Source: Deltaproteobacteria bacterium ADurb.Bin207 (lineage in GTDB: Bacteria; Myxococcota_A; Polyangia; Polyangiales; Polyangiaceae). From it: 64,000 bases of DNA. This document shows positions 1 through 9,254 of the stretch, one piece after another. Made by a program: the position numbers and the translations under genes. The stretch lies in the NCBI GenBank assembly GCA_002070115.1, contig MWCO01000022.1:1-64000 (forward strand), read 5' to 3'. Position 1 is the first letter of the stretch; each line of letters begins with the position of its first letter. The notes under the pieces were generated by a model that was given only the letters and a program-made list of their open reading frames with translations, was not told the origin of the DNA and did no database searches.

Positions 1-319
1 TTGGACTGATTGCAATTCTTTCTCGTCGCCATGGTGGATGTAACACGCGAGGCCTCGAATGGATTCCAGCTTTCCGAGAGGAGCGGAGAGAACGATTTTC
101 GTCAAGTCCAGTAAAACCAGTGAAATATGAGGGGATCTTTCAGCATGATGAGGATACGAATGGGGAAATTGGCCGTGCCGCCATGTCATATCGCCTGCCC
201 GCGCCATACGATAGGCCATCCCTTATGGCATTGTCGTTTCGGTTCTCTGCGTCCGCATGCAAACCCGGACTGCCTCGCGTGCGTGGATACCCGCCCGCCC
301 CGTCGAGTACACTACCCAC
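1..319. other. Window start, no clear gene
   Basis: One plus-strand frame is open from base 3 to 323, but its translation is compositionally odd (rich in Pro, Arg and Ser), matches no family I recognise, and runs into the start of the beta-helix gene. It is probably upstream and promoter sequence for that gene, or the tail of something lying outside the window. I see no RNA gene or repeat here. Confidence 0.4.
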
Positions 320-2470
320 ATGAAACGCTCATCGGCTCCCTATCGCATCGCCATCGCAGCGACGTTGTTCGCTCACTCCGCCCACCCCCAATCCGTGGTC
401 TTTGCTCCCACGGGAACACAAGCCGATTTGCAAGCCGCCATCGAAGCCGTCGAATCACCGGCCGTGATCGTGATCCCCCCTGGCAAATGGCAAGTCGTGG
501 GGAGCATCAATCTCACGAAGGACGCCATCACCATCATTGGCGCGGGGATGGATAAAACCAGATTGCATAGAGATGCCCCTCCCCCCAACGCCGACGTCGC
601 CACGCTCACCCAATACCGAGCCCCTTTCTTCCGCTCGAAAGCCACCAGTTCGGTTCGTCTTTCTTCGTTTGGGATCACGAGTTGGCAGGCCGCCAGCCTC
701 GAAGACCGAGAGGTCGGCATTTCTTTTTCGAATGTATCGGACTTTCGCGTGGATCAATGCTCCTTCCGTTTCACGGGAAATAGCGGCGTCATGGTTGGGG
801 GCGAGTCCCGGGGCGTAATCAACAATTGTACATTTCGGGATATATACGAAGCCAGCATCGGCAACTATGGCTATGGGGTTTCCGTCTATGGAACCGTTCA
901 TACGGGAGAACCTTACGGCACCGAGCGCGCCACCTTCATCGAAGACAGCCTCTTCGAAGGCTGCAGACACGCGGTCGCCTCGAACCGTGGCGCGCGTTAC
1001 GTATTCCGGCACAACACCGTGAAACACAACACCGTGTCCCACGCCATCGATACCCACGGCGCTGAATACCCTCCCAGTCCCAAACCCACCTGTAACCCAT
1101 GCTATGATCCGGATCCGGATAATCCGGGAACCGAATGGGCCATCGTTCACGACAATGTCATTGACGACCCCGACTACAGCGGCTCGGCCATTACCCTGCG
1201 CGGCGGCAAGGGACTCGTCTATCAAAATACGATCCGCGGCTACACCAGGGCCATTCAACTCTCGAAACAGACGCCACAGGCCACGGGACCCATTCATATC
1301 TGGGACAACGACATCATCGATCCCACGCAATTGGTCACCGGCGTTGGAACATGCTGCGGAAGTGGACCGACTTGGGAGCTGACCAAACCGAGTACGTACA
1401 ATCCCTATCCGTATCCTCACCCTCTCACGGACCATCTGGTCGCTCACGCTGGACCGGATCAACGTGTCATGCCTCCCCCCCAGTCCAAGGTCGCTCAGGT
1501 ATTCGTCGATGCCTCCGCCTCCAAAGCAAAAAAAGGCAATATTCAAGGCTTTGGTTGGTTCACCTCTCCTCAACCGAGTTCATCGTGCTCCCGCGACTTG
1601 CTCGAACTCCCCATCGGATCCCATGTCGTCTTGCTCGCGGTCCGCGGCCCAACCGGTTCCATCGAAGTGGATACTTTCACGGTCGACGTCCTGCCTCCGG
1701 GCCCGCTCGCATCCTCGAGTCAATGGAACAACCTTTTCTTTCCGCCGTTTCCAAAACAGGGAACCATCGTTTTCGATCTGGTTGCTCATAGCAACAACCT
1801 CGATGCCTACGTTGGGCTCACAGGACGAATCCCTGTCCAATCCCACGGGGACCACGCCATGCAACTTCGGCTCAATAGCCAAGGAACCTTCGACGTTCGA
1901 AACGCGGAGGTCTACGAAGCCCTCGCTCCCATCCCCTACGAAAGCGGAAAAACTTATCATATTGCGATCGACTTCGATGTCGCCACACGGCGTTACGATG
2001 TGAGCGTGGATGGTAAGCCCATCGCCACACAATTCTCATTTCGAACTCCACAAGCCCTGATTGGACAGATCACGGCTTGGCATGTCGATGGTTCGGCCGG
2101 GGTCGAAATCAAGGATCTGGCTTACTCGGGACAACAATTGGGCCCCGATCCCGCTTGCCAGGACCCCGTGGATGCGGGCGTGGACGCCACGATTCCCGAT
2201 GCACAACTACCATCCGACGCCGAACGAGACGTGGCCAAGGATGGTGTTTCGGATCATGCGGTCGAAGCCACCACACCCATGCCCAACGATGCGGCAACCC
2301 CGCCAAGCGCCGATAGCCAGGAGGGCTGTGGTTGTCGCGTGCCCCAATCTCATAACCAACCGTATTCATTATGGTTAATCGTGTTTGGCGCCTTGTGCGG
2401 GTGCCGGGGCTTACGCCGGAACACCCATCGCAAAACAGACGATCATGGATGGTTCGAACCAACCCCATGA
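320..2470 (+). CDS. Secreted right-handed beta-helix protein, MYXO-CTERM-like
   Basis: A 716-residue exported protein. The ATG at 320 is chosen because it is followed directly by a signal peptide (MKRSSAPYRIAIAATLFAHS); the frame stays open upstream but that part does not look coding. Residues about 25-350 are a parallel beta-helix of the pectate-lyase-fold type, with recurring short Asn/Gly turns. They are followed by a PKD-like stretch (AHAGPDQRV, FVDASASKA) and a LamG/concanavalin-like beta-sandwich (about 460-600). A low-complexity Asp/Ala/Pro linker leads to a C-terminal GCGCR motif, a hydrophobic segment and an Arg-rich end, which is the layout of a MYXO-CTERM sorting tail. The protein is therefore probably surface-anchored or released. 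A polysaccharide-binding or -cleaving role is inferred from the fold only; no catalytic residues were assigned. Confidence 0.85.
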   Translation: MKRSSAPYRIAIAATLFAHSAHPQSVVFAPTGTQADLQAAIEAVESPAVIVIPPGKWQVVGSINLTKDAITIIGAGMDKTRLHRDAPPPNADVATLTQYRAPFFRSKATSSVRLSSFGITSWQAASLEDREVGISFSNVSDFRVDQCSFRFTGNSGVMVGGESRGVINNCTFRDIYEASIGNYGYGVSVYGTVHTGEPYGTERATFIEDSLFEGCRHAVASNRGARYVFRHNTVKHNTVSHAIDTHGAEYPPSPKPTCNPCYDPDPDNPGTEWAIVHDNVIDDPDYSGSAITLRGGKGLVYQNTIRGYTRAIQLSKQTPQATGPIHIWDNDIIDPTQLVTGVGTCCGSGPTWELTKPSTYNPYPYPHPLTDHLVAHAGPDQRVMPPPQSKVAQVFVDASASKAKKGNIQGFGWFTSPQPSSSCSRDLLELPIGSHVVLLAVRGPTGSIEVDTFTVDVLPPGPLASSSQWNNLFFPPFPKQGTIVFDLVAHSNNLDAYVGLTGRIPVQSHGDHAMQLRLNSQGTFDVRNAEVYEALAPIPYESGKTYHIAIDFDVATRRYDVSVDGKPIATQFSFRTPQALIGQITAWHVDGSAGVEIKDLAYSGQQLGPDPACQDPVDAGVDATIPDAQLPSDAERDVAKDGVSDHAVEATTPMPNDAATPPSADSQEGCGCRVPQSHNQPYSLWLIVFGALCGCRGLRRNTHRKTDDHGWFEPTP

Positions 2471-2782
2471 ACTCACCTCAGCCGACCGGATCGCCGTAAA
2501 GGGCATGCTCGTAAACGTGCTCGCAACTATCCAGATACGGATATGCATCGGGGCAATGATCGGATGCCTTGGCATGGTTGCCATGCGGCAGACAGAACAA
2601 AGAGTCGGGTCATGCCATGGTTCAGCACGAATCCCGGACGCGGTGACTCCAACCGGCAACACGTCTGTGGCGCCTTCACACCACTGTGGTCTGTCCACAG
2701 CGCCACTTTTTCCGTTGAAAAGCGCAATGCCACGAAAAACGAGTTCATCTTCGCTGGCACAACCATTGCTCGTCATTGGGGC
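2471..2782. other. Intergenic region upstream of a lipoprotein gene
   Basis: Several overlapping open frames exist here but none has a recognisable product or ribosome-binding site. The frame of the next gene stays open far upstream, but the lipoprotein signal peptide fixes that start at 2783. The region presumably holds its promoter. Nothing else is evident. Confidence 0.4.
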
Positions 2783-3622
2783 ATGAAGACGCTCATCCCT
2801 TTCGTTTGCCTCACCAGTATGTTGTCGTTTTCCGCCTGTTCCATCGATTTGGAAAGCGAACCGGAGGGCCCCACGGCCAAAGATGCGCAGCAGGCTTGGC
2901 CTACCAAGCCCACCGTAGAACCCATCAGTCTCGAGTCGATAACCCGTGCGTGCATTGCCTACACCGCATGCGATGCGGACAATGCCCTCGGCCTCATGCA
3001 AGTAGAAATCTGTTTGACAGACCTGGCTTGGTCCGCTGAACGAGCCATCCCCATCTCCACGTCAAACCTTTTGTTTTCCGTGTTGGGTGACACCAACGAA
3101 CGAGCAGAATTCTTCGTGGATTGCGTAGAAAAATCCAAGGATTGCGGCGAAATCAAAGGATGCATCACCTCACGGGAAGCGGACTTCTCATGCGAAGAAG
3201 ATGGCTGCAAAGCCAATACAACATACTCCGTGTCCTGCGATGGAACCGTCGCCGTCATGACAACCGACAACTCCACCATCCGTCGTGATTGCGCCCGCGT
3301 CTTCGGTGAATGTGACTCGAAAAGCCCCACGGGTTGCACCGACCGACACTACACCGCGTCTCCCTCCTCTCCTCCTCAGCCCGACCGTTGCGATGGCGAT
3401 GTCCGTCTCGGTTGTGACAGTCTCCAACAAGTCAGCTACCGCGATTGCTCGAGGCTGAACGGCGTGTGCAAGCAAACCGAGGATTCCGCCATCTGCCACT
3501 ACGGCGACGCCATCTGTGAGAAAACAGTGCGATGCGAAGGAGAAACGTTACACGCTTGTCTCGATGGAGCATCAGCTACCGTCCAAGCCCCCCACTTGTG
3601 TCCGCCCCCGGACCAACCATAA
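2783..3622 (+). CDS. Cysteine-rich lipoprotein, function unknown
   Basis: A 279-residue predicted lipoprotein. The ATG at 2783 starts a short signal peptide (MKTLIPFVCLTSMLSF) ending in a lipobox SFSAC with the acyl-accepting Cys near residue 19. The mature part contains about 20 cysteines in repeated, roughly evenly spaced patterns (CDADNA, CEEDGCKA, CDGDVRLGCDS, CEGETLHAC), which suggests several small disulfide-bonded modules outside the cytoplasm. Similar Cys-repeat lipoproteins are common in myxobacteria and mostly uncharacterised. It lies in tandem with the beta-helix gene and converges, with only 3 bases between, on the next gene. I do not recognise a specific family. Confidence 0.8.
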   Translation: MKTLIPFVCLTSMLSFSACSIDLESEPEGPTAKDAQQAWPTKPTVEPISLESITRACIAYTACDADNALGLMQVEICLTDLAWSAERAIPISTSNLLFSVLGDTNERAEFFVDCVEKSKDCGEIKGCITSREADFSCEEDGCKANTTYSVSCDGTVAVMTTDNSTIRRDCARVFGECDSKSPTGCTDRHYTASPSSPPQPDRCDGDVRLGCDSLQQVSYRDCSRLNGVCKQTEDSAICHYGDAICEKTVRCEGETLHACLDGASATVQAPHLCPPPDQP

Positions 3623-3625
3623 GCC

Positions 3626-5053
3626 TTACCAAAGACCACTCCACCCAACGCCCATCACCGGAGCATACGTACCGTCCGCTCGTAAGCTTTGTCCGATCAC
3701 CCCCGCCATGGGATGAGTCAAAGGCGCGTCGGCGCTTTTTTCTTCACTCGCCGCTGTCATCCAAAACGCTGCCAATCCCCCCGCCACAGCGCCAGACATC
3801 GTCACCAACACCCACGCACGTTGCCGCCCTTCGGTCGAATCACCGATGAGAAGCGGGCTTCCCACAGCCGCAAAAGACAGCGCCCCAAGCCCAGCACCCA
3901 CGTCCACCATCATGATGCGCGAAGGCGATTCCTGCACCCAACGTCCCCATATTCCACCGACCGCAACGCCCCCCAGAGCACCGTATCCAAGGCCTTCGTA
4001 GGGAGTCACATCGGCCTTGCCACGAATCGCCATCTCCACGCCAGCCCCCAAACCCGTACCGATAAATCCACCAGAATGCGCCACCGCCGCGCCACCTGTG
4101 CCCATGCCGGCAAAGCTCAGGGATATCGACGCCAACGACACGCCGGCCAGGCCACTTCCCACGGCCCACGCATAGCGATCCAATTCAGGCTGCACGTCGC
4201 GCCCCTTCGCCAACATCATTCCCCCGAAGACCGGCCAAACCGCCCCCGCGGACATATACCACGCGTCCCCAAGGCCCACGTCCCACTCCTCCGCAATGAT
4301 CAGCGCACCCCCAAAACCCACGCCCGTTCCAAGCGCCATCAACGGATACGTCAGCCTCGCATCGTCCGATCCACTCGATTTTTGAAGAGAATATCCAACG
4401 AATCCGCCCAGCGCCGCCGCATGCATCACAAGCACCGCCCTTCCCTCGGAGCGACGTTGTTCCGGTCTCATCGGACGTAGATCTCCTTCGAATCCAGAAC
4501 CCCGATCGTCGTAGGAAGGCCTTGCCCCACGCACAAGGTCGCGAAACATCACGACGGCTCGAACCTGGAAGTCCTCCGATGATACCGTCTCGGTGCGAAC
4601 CAAAACGTGCTCCCCTCTCGGTGGCACCAAAAGCAAACGAAGGACGATATCCGAACCTTCGAATTCGAGGCGTGGTGATAACTGCCACGAAACGGAACGG
4701 GAAGCGCGGGCGAGCAATTCCCGCTCCGACACAATGACATCGGAGGTGCGAGGCTCCGACAAGTCGACGACAAACCCAAGGTCTTGCGCCGTGTCGTGCA
4801 GCAGATTGTCCAACTCCCGCGCCTTGGTCCAAAGAAGACCATTTTGCAATTCGGGACGCCCCAGGGCCTTATCCGTAGGCACTTCACCCGTGGGCGTCAG
4901 GGTCGGAAGAATGACAATCCTGACCTCTTGCGCAACGGAAGAGGATGAGTCCTGGGCGTGAGCGCGCGGCGACACGCCCGCCACAAAGCACGCAAGGCCG
5001 AGCCATGATGCTTTTGCGAAACGCCTCAGAACATCACAACGCCATTGAGCCAC
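3626..5053 (-). CDS. Exported protein with Gly/Ala-rich membrane segments, unknown
   Basis: 475 residues from a GTG start. A signal peptide ends at AHA-QDS near residue 34. Residues about 40-215 form a soluble alpha/beta region (VRIVILPTLTPTGE onward). Residues about 220-465 are a run of hydrophobic Gly/Ala-rich stretches that could be six or seven membrane helices. The start overlaps the end of the upstream barrel gene by 28 bases, so the two are probably cotranscribed and perhaps translationally coupled; no better internal start is visible. I do not recognise the family. The pairing with an outer-membrane barrel suggests a role at the cell envelope. Confidence 0.75.
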   Translation of the reverse strand: MAQWRCDVLRRFAKASWLGLACFVAGVSPRAHAQDSSSSVAQEVRIVILPTLTPTGEVPTDKALGRPELQNGLLWTKARELDNLLHDTAQDLGFVVDLSEPRTSDVIVSERELLARASRSVSWQLSPRLEFEGSDIVLRLLLVPPRGEHVLVRTETVSSEDFQVRAVVMFRDLVRGARPSYDDRGSGFEGDLRPMRPEQRRSEGRAVLVMHAAALGGFVGYSLQKSSGSDDARLTYPLMALGTGVGFGGALIIAEEWDVGLGDAWYMSAGAVWPVFGGMMLAKGRDVQPELDRYAWAVGSGLAGVSLASISLSFAGMGTGGAAVAHSGGFIGTGLGAGVEMAIRGKADVTPYEGLGYGALGGVAVGGIWGRWVQESPSRIMMVDVGAGLGALSFAAVGSPLLIGDSTEGRQRAWVLVTMSGAVAGGLAAFWMTAASEEKSADAPLTHPMAGVIGQSLRADGTYAPVMGVGWSGLW

Positions 5054-6600
5054 AGGTCCACCACGCTGACATCGTCAACCTTGAACCGTTGCCCAACCTG
5101 GTTGATCGACGGTCGATAGTTGGGATTCGGAATACCGGTCGCGCTGAACGTGGAAGTATCCCCCACCCGAGACACGTTTCGGCAAGGGCCCGCCTTCGAC
5201 ATGTCTTTTTTGAAGTCCGGGTTACACGGCTGGTCCATCGTGATGAAGTGCGGCTGCACATACATATATCCCACGCCGAGTTGGAACTTCACATACTCGC
5301 CCGCCTGCCACGTCACGCTACCCGAAGCCCGAAACTTGCCATGGGCCTGCACATCCGTAAGCCCTGTGAAGTACACCTTCTGCGATGATGGATTGACCAC
5401 GGAAGGATAGGTTTGCGCCGTCGCAGGATCGGGATTGCGCTGGTACGAAGCGTAGTTGGGACGACGCAAAGACATCGCGTCGCTGGAGCCCAGGGCATCA
5501 AAAAGCTCACTATAATCGCGGCCTTCCGAACGATAGGCCCCTTCGACGCGCGCATCGAAGGTGAGCCGTTGGAACTGCTCCCGATTCTCCCAAGGAATGA
5601 CCATCATCCCCATGACCATCCATCCTTCCAACGGCGGATGGTTGACCAACGATCCCTCCAGATCCATCAAACCATAATCGCTCTTGTCCGTGGGAAACTC
5701 GAATAGTGCCCGGAAACCACCGTACGGCTCCAGATACTTGATACGTCGCGAGACCAACGTATGCACTTCGATACCGGTGGTGCCACGACTCACCCCCGCG
5801 GACCGCTCCCCCGCTTTCGTTCCCTCGAGTTGATACGTCTGCCCAGTATGATCCGTATACGCGTAATTACCCGCCGTCCCATCGCGATTGACGTCGGATG
5901 GATCTGCACAGGAAACCTGCTTGTTGCCTTGATTGCCCCCCCCCGCACCACAGGCATGCATCGGCTCACTGAGACTGAACCTTCCCTCGAAACCAAACAA
6001 CCACGTGGGTTTCGTGGCATCCCGTGCCTGGTTCATGATGTTCACATCAAACCCTAGCGCGAGATACTCGATACCCGATCGGTCCGGAGATTCGAAGGGC
6101 AGACGAAACAACTGCTCTCCCGGCATCCCCGCAAGCACGACGCTCTGCACCCGATCGCTTCCATCAAGACCCGACAACTTGCTCGAGTCATTCAAGATGA
6201 TCGGCATGCGAAGGTAAAGCGCGACATCCTTGTACAACCCCACATCCACCCGCGTGTTGAGCCTCGAAGTCGAGCCGGAATACTTCGCCACGTTCATCGT
6301 GTCCGCCACGTATCCGCCCGACGACAATGAGCCTTGGTCAATCGAGGTTTCACGCACGATGTTGGCGTTCTTCCACATATGTTGATAGCCAAGGGTGAGG
6401 TGCAAATCGAAAAGGTCGTCGTCGTCGAAAGCGTCGACTACGGCCGTCACCTCACCAGGCTCGTTGAGTACGGGCCGTTCCGTTGCCTTATACGGCTCGT
6501 CCGCATAACCGGGCGAAACACCAAAAAGCATCGCGAACGCAACGAGGGCCCCACATCCCACCGGCACCGAATAGAGCGATTTCGTGGCCATTAAGCACAT
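5026..6600 (-). CDS. Outer-membrane beta-barrel protein
   Basis: A 524-residue exported protein. Two in-frame ATGs (6600 and 6591) precede a signal peptide ending at GYA-DEP; neither has a strong ribosome-binding site. The mature protein has alternating amphipathic strands with many aromatic residues (LHLTLGYQHMW, RVDVGLYKDVALYLRM, FQLGVGYMYV) and ends in Phe (NGVVMF), the usual C-terminal signature of an outer-membrane barrel recognised by BamA. A Cys-containing, Gly/Asn-rich loop near residues 210-235 is probably extracellular. Ligand or transport role is unknown. It is the first gene of a two-gene operon with the membrane protein that overlaps its end. Confidence 0.8.
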   Translation of the reverse strand: MCLMATKSLYSVPVGCGALVAFAMLFGVSPGYADEPYKATERPVLNEPGEVTAVVDAFDDDDLFDLHLTLGYQHMWKNANIVRETSIDQGSLSSGGYVADTMNVAKYSGSTSRLNTRVDVGLYKDVALYLRMPIILNDSSKLSGLDGSDRVQSVVLAGMPGEQLFRLPFESPDRSGIEYLALGFDVNIMNQARDATKPTWLFGFEGRFSLSEPMHACGAGGGNQGNKQVSCADPSDVNRDGTAGNYAYTDHTGQTYQLEGTKAGERSAGVSRGTTGIEVHTLVSRRIKYLEPYGGFRALFEFPTDKSDYGLMDLEGSLVNHPPLEGWMVMGMMVIPWENREQFQRLTFDARVEGAYRSEGRDYSELFDALGSSDAMSLRRPNYASYQRNPDPATAQTYPSVVNPSSQKVYFTGLTDVQAHGKFRASGSVTWQAGEYVKFQLGVGYMYVQPHFITMDQPCNPDFKKDMSKAGPCRNVSRVGDTSTFSATGIPNPNYRPSINQVGQRFKVDDVSVVDLWLNGVVMF

Positions 6601-6775
6601 GTCCGTGTCGCGGACGGTAATGGCCTGGGTGATGGGATGTCAATGAATTACTCCCCGACGGGCCGATCCTTGGGTTTCCCCGAACGTCCGACGCTGGATT
6701 TCATGGCTTTGGATTCGAGGCTTGCCGAAGGGAAAAAGCGCGGTCGAACCTTTGGGGCAAGGGAGCGAGTCCCTT

Positions 6776-8149
6776 TCATTCCCTATCTCGGTTGATCGTA
6801 TTCGGAATGGTGGGACGAGAATGAATGTCCTGCTCCTCCGCCGACACGGTGTCTTCGGACTGTTCATCGCGAAAAATATCCGCGGTGATGTCCTCGATTT
6901 CCATTTCCTCCCGCGCCGTTCGCAAGTCTTTCGTGGTCCGATCCAACCGGTCGGCCAGAACACCGAGAAATTGCCAGAGCAATTTGACGGCCATCTCGTG
7001 CTCTTTTCGTAAAATATCAAAGAAATCCGTACGGTTAATCGCAATGATCTCGCTTTTGGTTTCGGCCATGACATCCGCGCTTCGGGGCTGGCTTCGAATC
7101 AACGCCATCTCCCCAAAATGCTCCCCCTGTCCCAAGGTCGACAATTCTGCATCGCCCTTGAACACTTTGACCTGACCCGACAGCATGATGAAAAGCTCAT
7201 CACCTCGATCCCCGTCCCGAATCACTTGTTGTCCTGGCTCGTAGGTTCGCACCTCCGCCACTTGCATCACTCGCATCAATTCACGCTCGGATAGCTTGCC
7301 GAACAACGGCATGCGCATCAACACCTCGCGCTTGAGCGCCAAACGCTGAGCACGCTGCGCTTCCATCGCCGTGCCCTCGCCCACCACCCGCACCAACACC
7401 ACCGTGATATTGTCTTTTCCCCCTTTTTCATTGGCCATCGCGATGAGCGCTCGAGCCGCCTGCCCCTCCGGCATCGCAAGAGGTGCCTCGAGTTCTTGCA
7501 TGCTATCGAGGTAGCCATGCAGCCCATCCGAACACAATACGAGCTGGTCGCCCGGCAGCAATTCGAACGATAGCGTGTCCACCTCTACCTGTTCGTAAAC
7601 CCCCAACGCTCGCGTGATCGCATGTTTCTGCGCAACCTTCTCGATTTGATCCCGCGACAACTTACCCCGTTTGACCAGTTCGTTGAAAACCGTATGGTCT
7701 TCCGTGATCTGACGCCCCTTGCCGTTTCGTACGAGATAGATCCGCGAATCGCCCACGTGAGCAATGAAACCCCGGTTCCCACACACCAAAAGAAGCGACA
7801 ACGTCGTGCCCATTCCCCGTTTGGCCACATCCACTTGGGCCGCTTCATAGATGTGCTTGCACGCCTGCTGAACCGAATACTCCAGCAGGTTCAACACCCC
7901 CTTGACCGTCACCCGCGAAGCCCCTGAAGCTCCCGACAGAAAGTCGTCGAGCAACGTTCGCTCGCCTTTTATCTTCTCGTGAATCGTCCGAACCGCCAGC
8001 GCACTCGCTATCTCACCCGCCGCATGCCCCCCCATCCCGTCTGCCACCATGAACAACGATAATCCCTTGTCAACAAGGAAGTTGTCTTCATTGTGGTCGC
8101 GTTTGCGTCCAACGTCCGTCTCGGCGTGAAACAGGATGTTCGTCCCCAT
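6776..8149 (-). CDS. PP2C-type Ser/Thr phosphatase with cNMP-binding domain
   Basis: 457 residues. The N-terminal half (about 1-255) is a PP2C/PPM phosphatase of the bacterial Stp type, with the metal-binding motifs present: RDHNED (17-22), VADGMGGH (35-42), HVGDSR, SDGLHG and GGKDNIT. These would bind two Mn/Mg ions and dephosphorylate Ser/Thr residues in the cytoplasm. The C-terminal part (about 270-390) is a cyclic-nucleotide-binding domain with a phosphate-binding cassette [14 protein letters not shown] that keeps the Arg. This suggests control of phosphatase activity by cAMP or cGMP. The tail is acidic. The upstream gene on the same strand also carries a cNMP domain. The likely antagonist is a Hanks-type kinase such as the one at 51529. 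Confidence 0.93.
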   Translation of the reverse strand: MGTNILFHAETDVGRKRDHNEDNFLVDKGLSLFMVADGMGGHAAGEIASALAVRTIHEKIKGERTLLDDFLSGASGASRVTVKGVLNLLEYSVQQACKHIYEAAQVDVAKRGMGTTLSLLLVCGNRGFIAHVGDSRIYLVRNGKGRQITEDHTVFNELVKRGKLSRDQIEKVAQKHAITRALGVYEQVEVDTLSFELLPGDQLVLCSDGLHGYLDSMQELEAPLAMPEGQAARALIAMANEKGGKDNITVVLVRVVGEGTAMEAQRAQRLALKREVLMRMPLFGKLSERELMRVMQVAEVRTYEPGQQVIRDGDRGDELFIMLSGQVKVFKGDAELSTLGQGEHFGEMALIRSQPRSADVMAETKSEIIAINRTDFFDILRKEHEMAVKLLWQFLGVLADRLDRTTKDLRTAREEMEIEDITADIFRDEQSEDTVSAEEQDIHSRPTIPNTINRDRE

Positions 8150-8243
8150 GCCTCGTTCCGTCGTGTGATTGATAACCGACCATACTCAATCGCCATGGTC
8201 GATGCGAGCCCTGGCGCACGTTGGCCCAACCCATCCGTGTCGC

Positions 8244-9254
8244 TCAAGCATCCATCCGCGGATTCGCCGACAGTCCAGACCGCTCCGGTTTGACGTTTCC
8301 AGTCGGTACGGCCCCTGGTCGACGCCCCGCCGCCAACGCTCGGAACTCTCGAAGTTCCTTGAGCAATGTCTCAATATTGACCTCGTTCTTCAAATTCACT
8401 TTGAAGTCCGTCTCCGCTTCCTTTCGATCCTTGGCTGCCTGTCGGTTCTGGCTCATCACGATGAGCGGCCCTTGCAACGCCACCAATACCGCAAGCAATA
8501 AATTGAAAAATTGATAGGGATATTCGTCGGGCGCGTGCGAAAACACCACTCCAGGAATGTTGATGAGCACCCATCCTACCGTCAACCCCGATAGGATAAG
8601 GATGAACGACCAACTGCCATTCAACTCCGCCACCCGATCGGCCAGACGATCCGCCCAGCCCATCCCCTTTTCAAACTCCTCGATCACATTGCGTGCCGCT
8701 CGCTCGCTCAACATCGCGTTGGTCTGACGCAACCTTTCGGACATTGTTCGTAAAATGGCCATCGCCGCCCGCGGACGACGTTCCAAGTACGATGTCAACA
8801 CGGTTCTTCCCAACTCCAAAAGCACCGTATCGGTCATGGCTTGGGCACTTGCACTCCGCGGCTTGTCGTCGAATAGCGCGACTTCCCCAAATACTTTTCC
8901 CACGGTCAAGTCCGCCAACGACACGCGCGTCGTTGGATCGCCCGGCAGATGAATATTCACCGTGCCCTCGGCGACAAGGTACATCGTATCGCCCGCCTCC
9001 CCTGCTTCGAATACGACCTGGCCCGCCGAATAGCGTCGTTCCACGAGTTCCGCGGCGAGGTCCTCGACGTCCTGATCATCGAGCCCCTCGAACATCGGAA
9101 TGCTTCGGAGCAGGTCAGCGGGGTTTTTCACGACCCGCTCAGTGTGGCGCGCCTTTCCCTCACTTGCAATACTTGCGATGGCGGAAGGCGACTCTCCCTT
9201 TCGTTCCTTGCCCAATGTGCTAGACGACGCGCGTGAACGAAGCCATTGCAGCAC
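8244..9254 (-). CDS. cNMP-binding / DUF1003 membrane protein
   Basis: Up to 336 residues. A cyclic-nucleotide-binding domain (about 52-165; cassette FGEVALFDDKPRSA) is followed by a DUF1003 region with two transmembrane helices (SWSFILILSGLTVGWVLI and FFNLLLAVLVALQGPLIV) and the family signature around MSQNRQAAKDR near residue 275. The C-terminus is cytoplasmic and charged. The start is uncertain: the GTG at 9254 has no ribosome-binding site and its reading frame overlaps the start of the divergent HD gene by 22 bases, so the GTG at 9131 is an alternative that keeps the whole cNMP domain. It precedes the PP2C-cNMP gene in tandem, so the two may share regulation. Confidence 0.88.
   Translation of the reverse strand: MLQWLRSRASSSTLGKERKGESPSAIASIASEGKARHTERVVKNPADLLRSIPMFEGLDDQDVEDLAAELVERRYSAGQVVFEAGEAGDTMYLVAEGTVNIHLPGDPTTRVSLADLTVGKVFGEVALFDDKPRSASAQAMTDTVLLELGRTVLTSYLERRPRAAMAILRTMSERLRQTNAMLSERAARNVIEEFEKGMGWADRLADRVAELNGSWSFILILSGLTVGWVLINIPGVVFSHAPDEYPYQFFNLLLAVLVALQGPLIVMSQNRQAAKDRKEAETDFKVNLKNEVNIETLLKELREFRALAAGRRPGAVPTGNVKPERSGLSANPRMDA

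Noticed and set aside
455-1573. 372-codon minus-strand frame opposite the beta-helix gene
   Set aside because: It is an antisense shadow of a gene with a clear signal peptide, fold and sorting tail; its translation is low in recognisable motifs.
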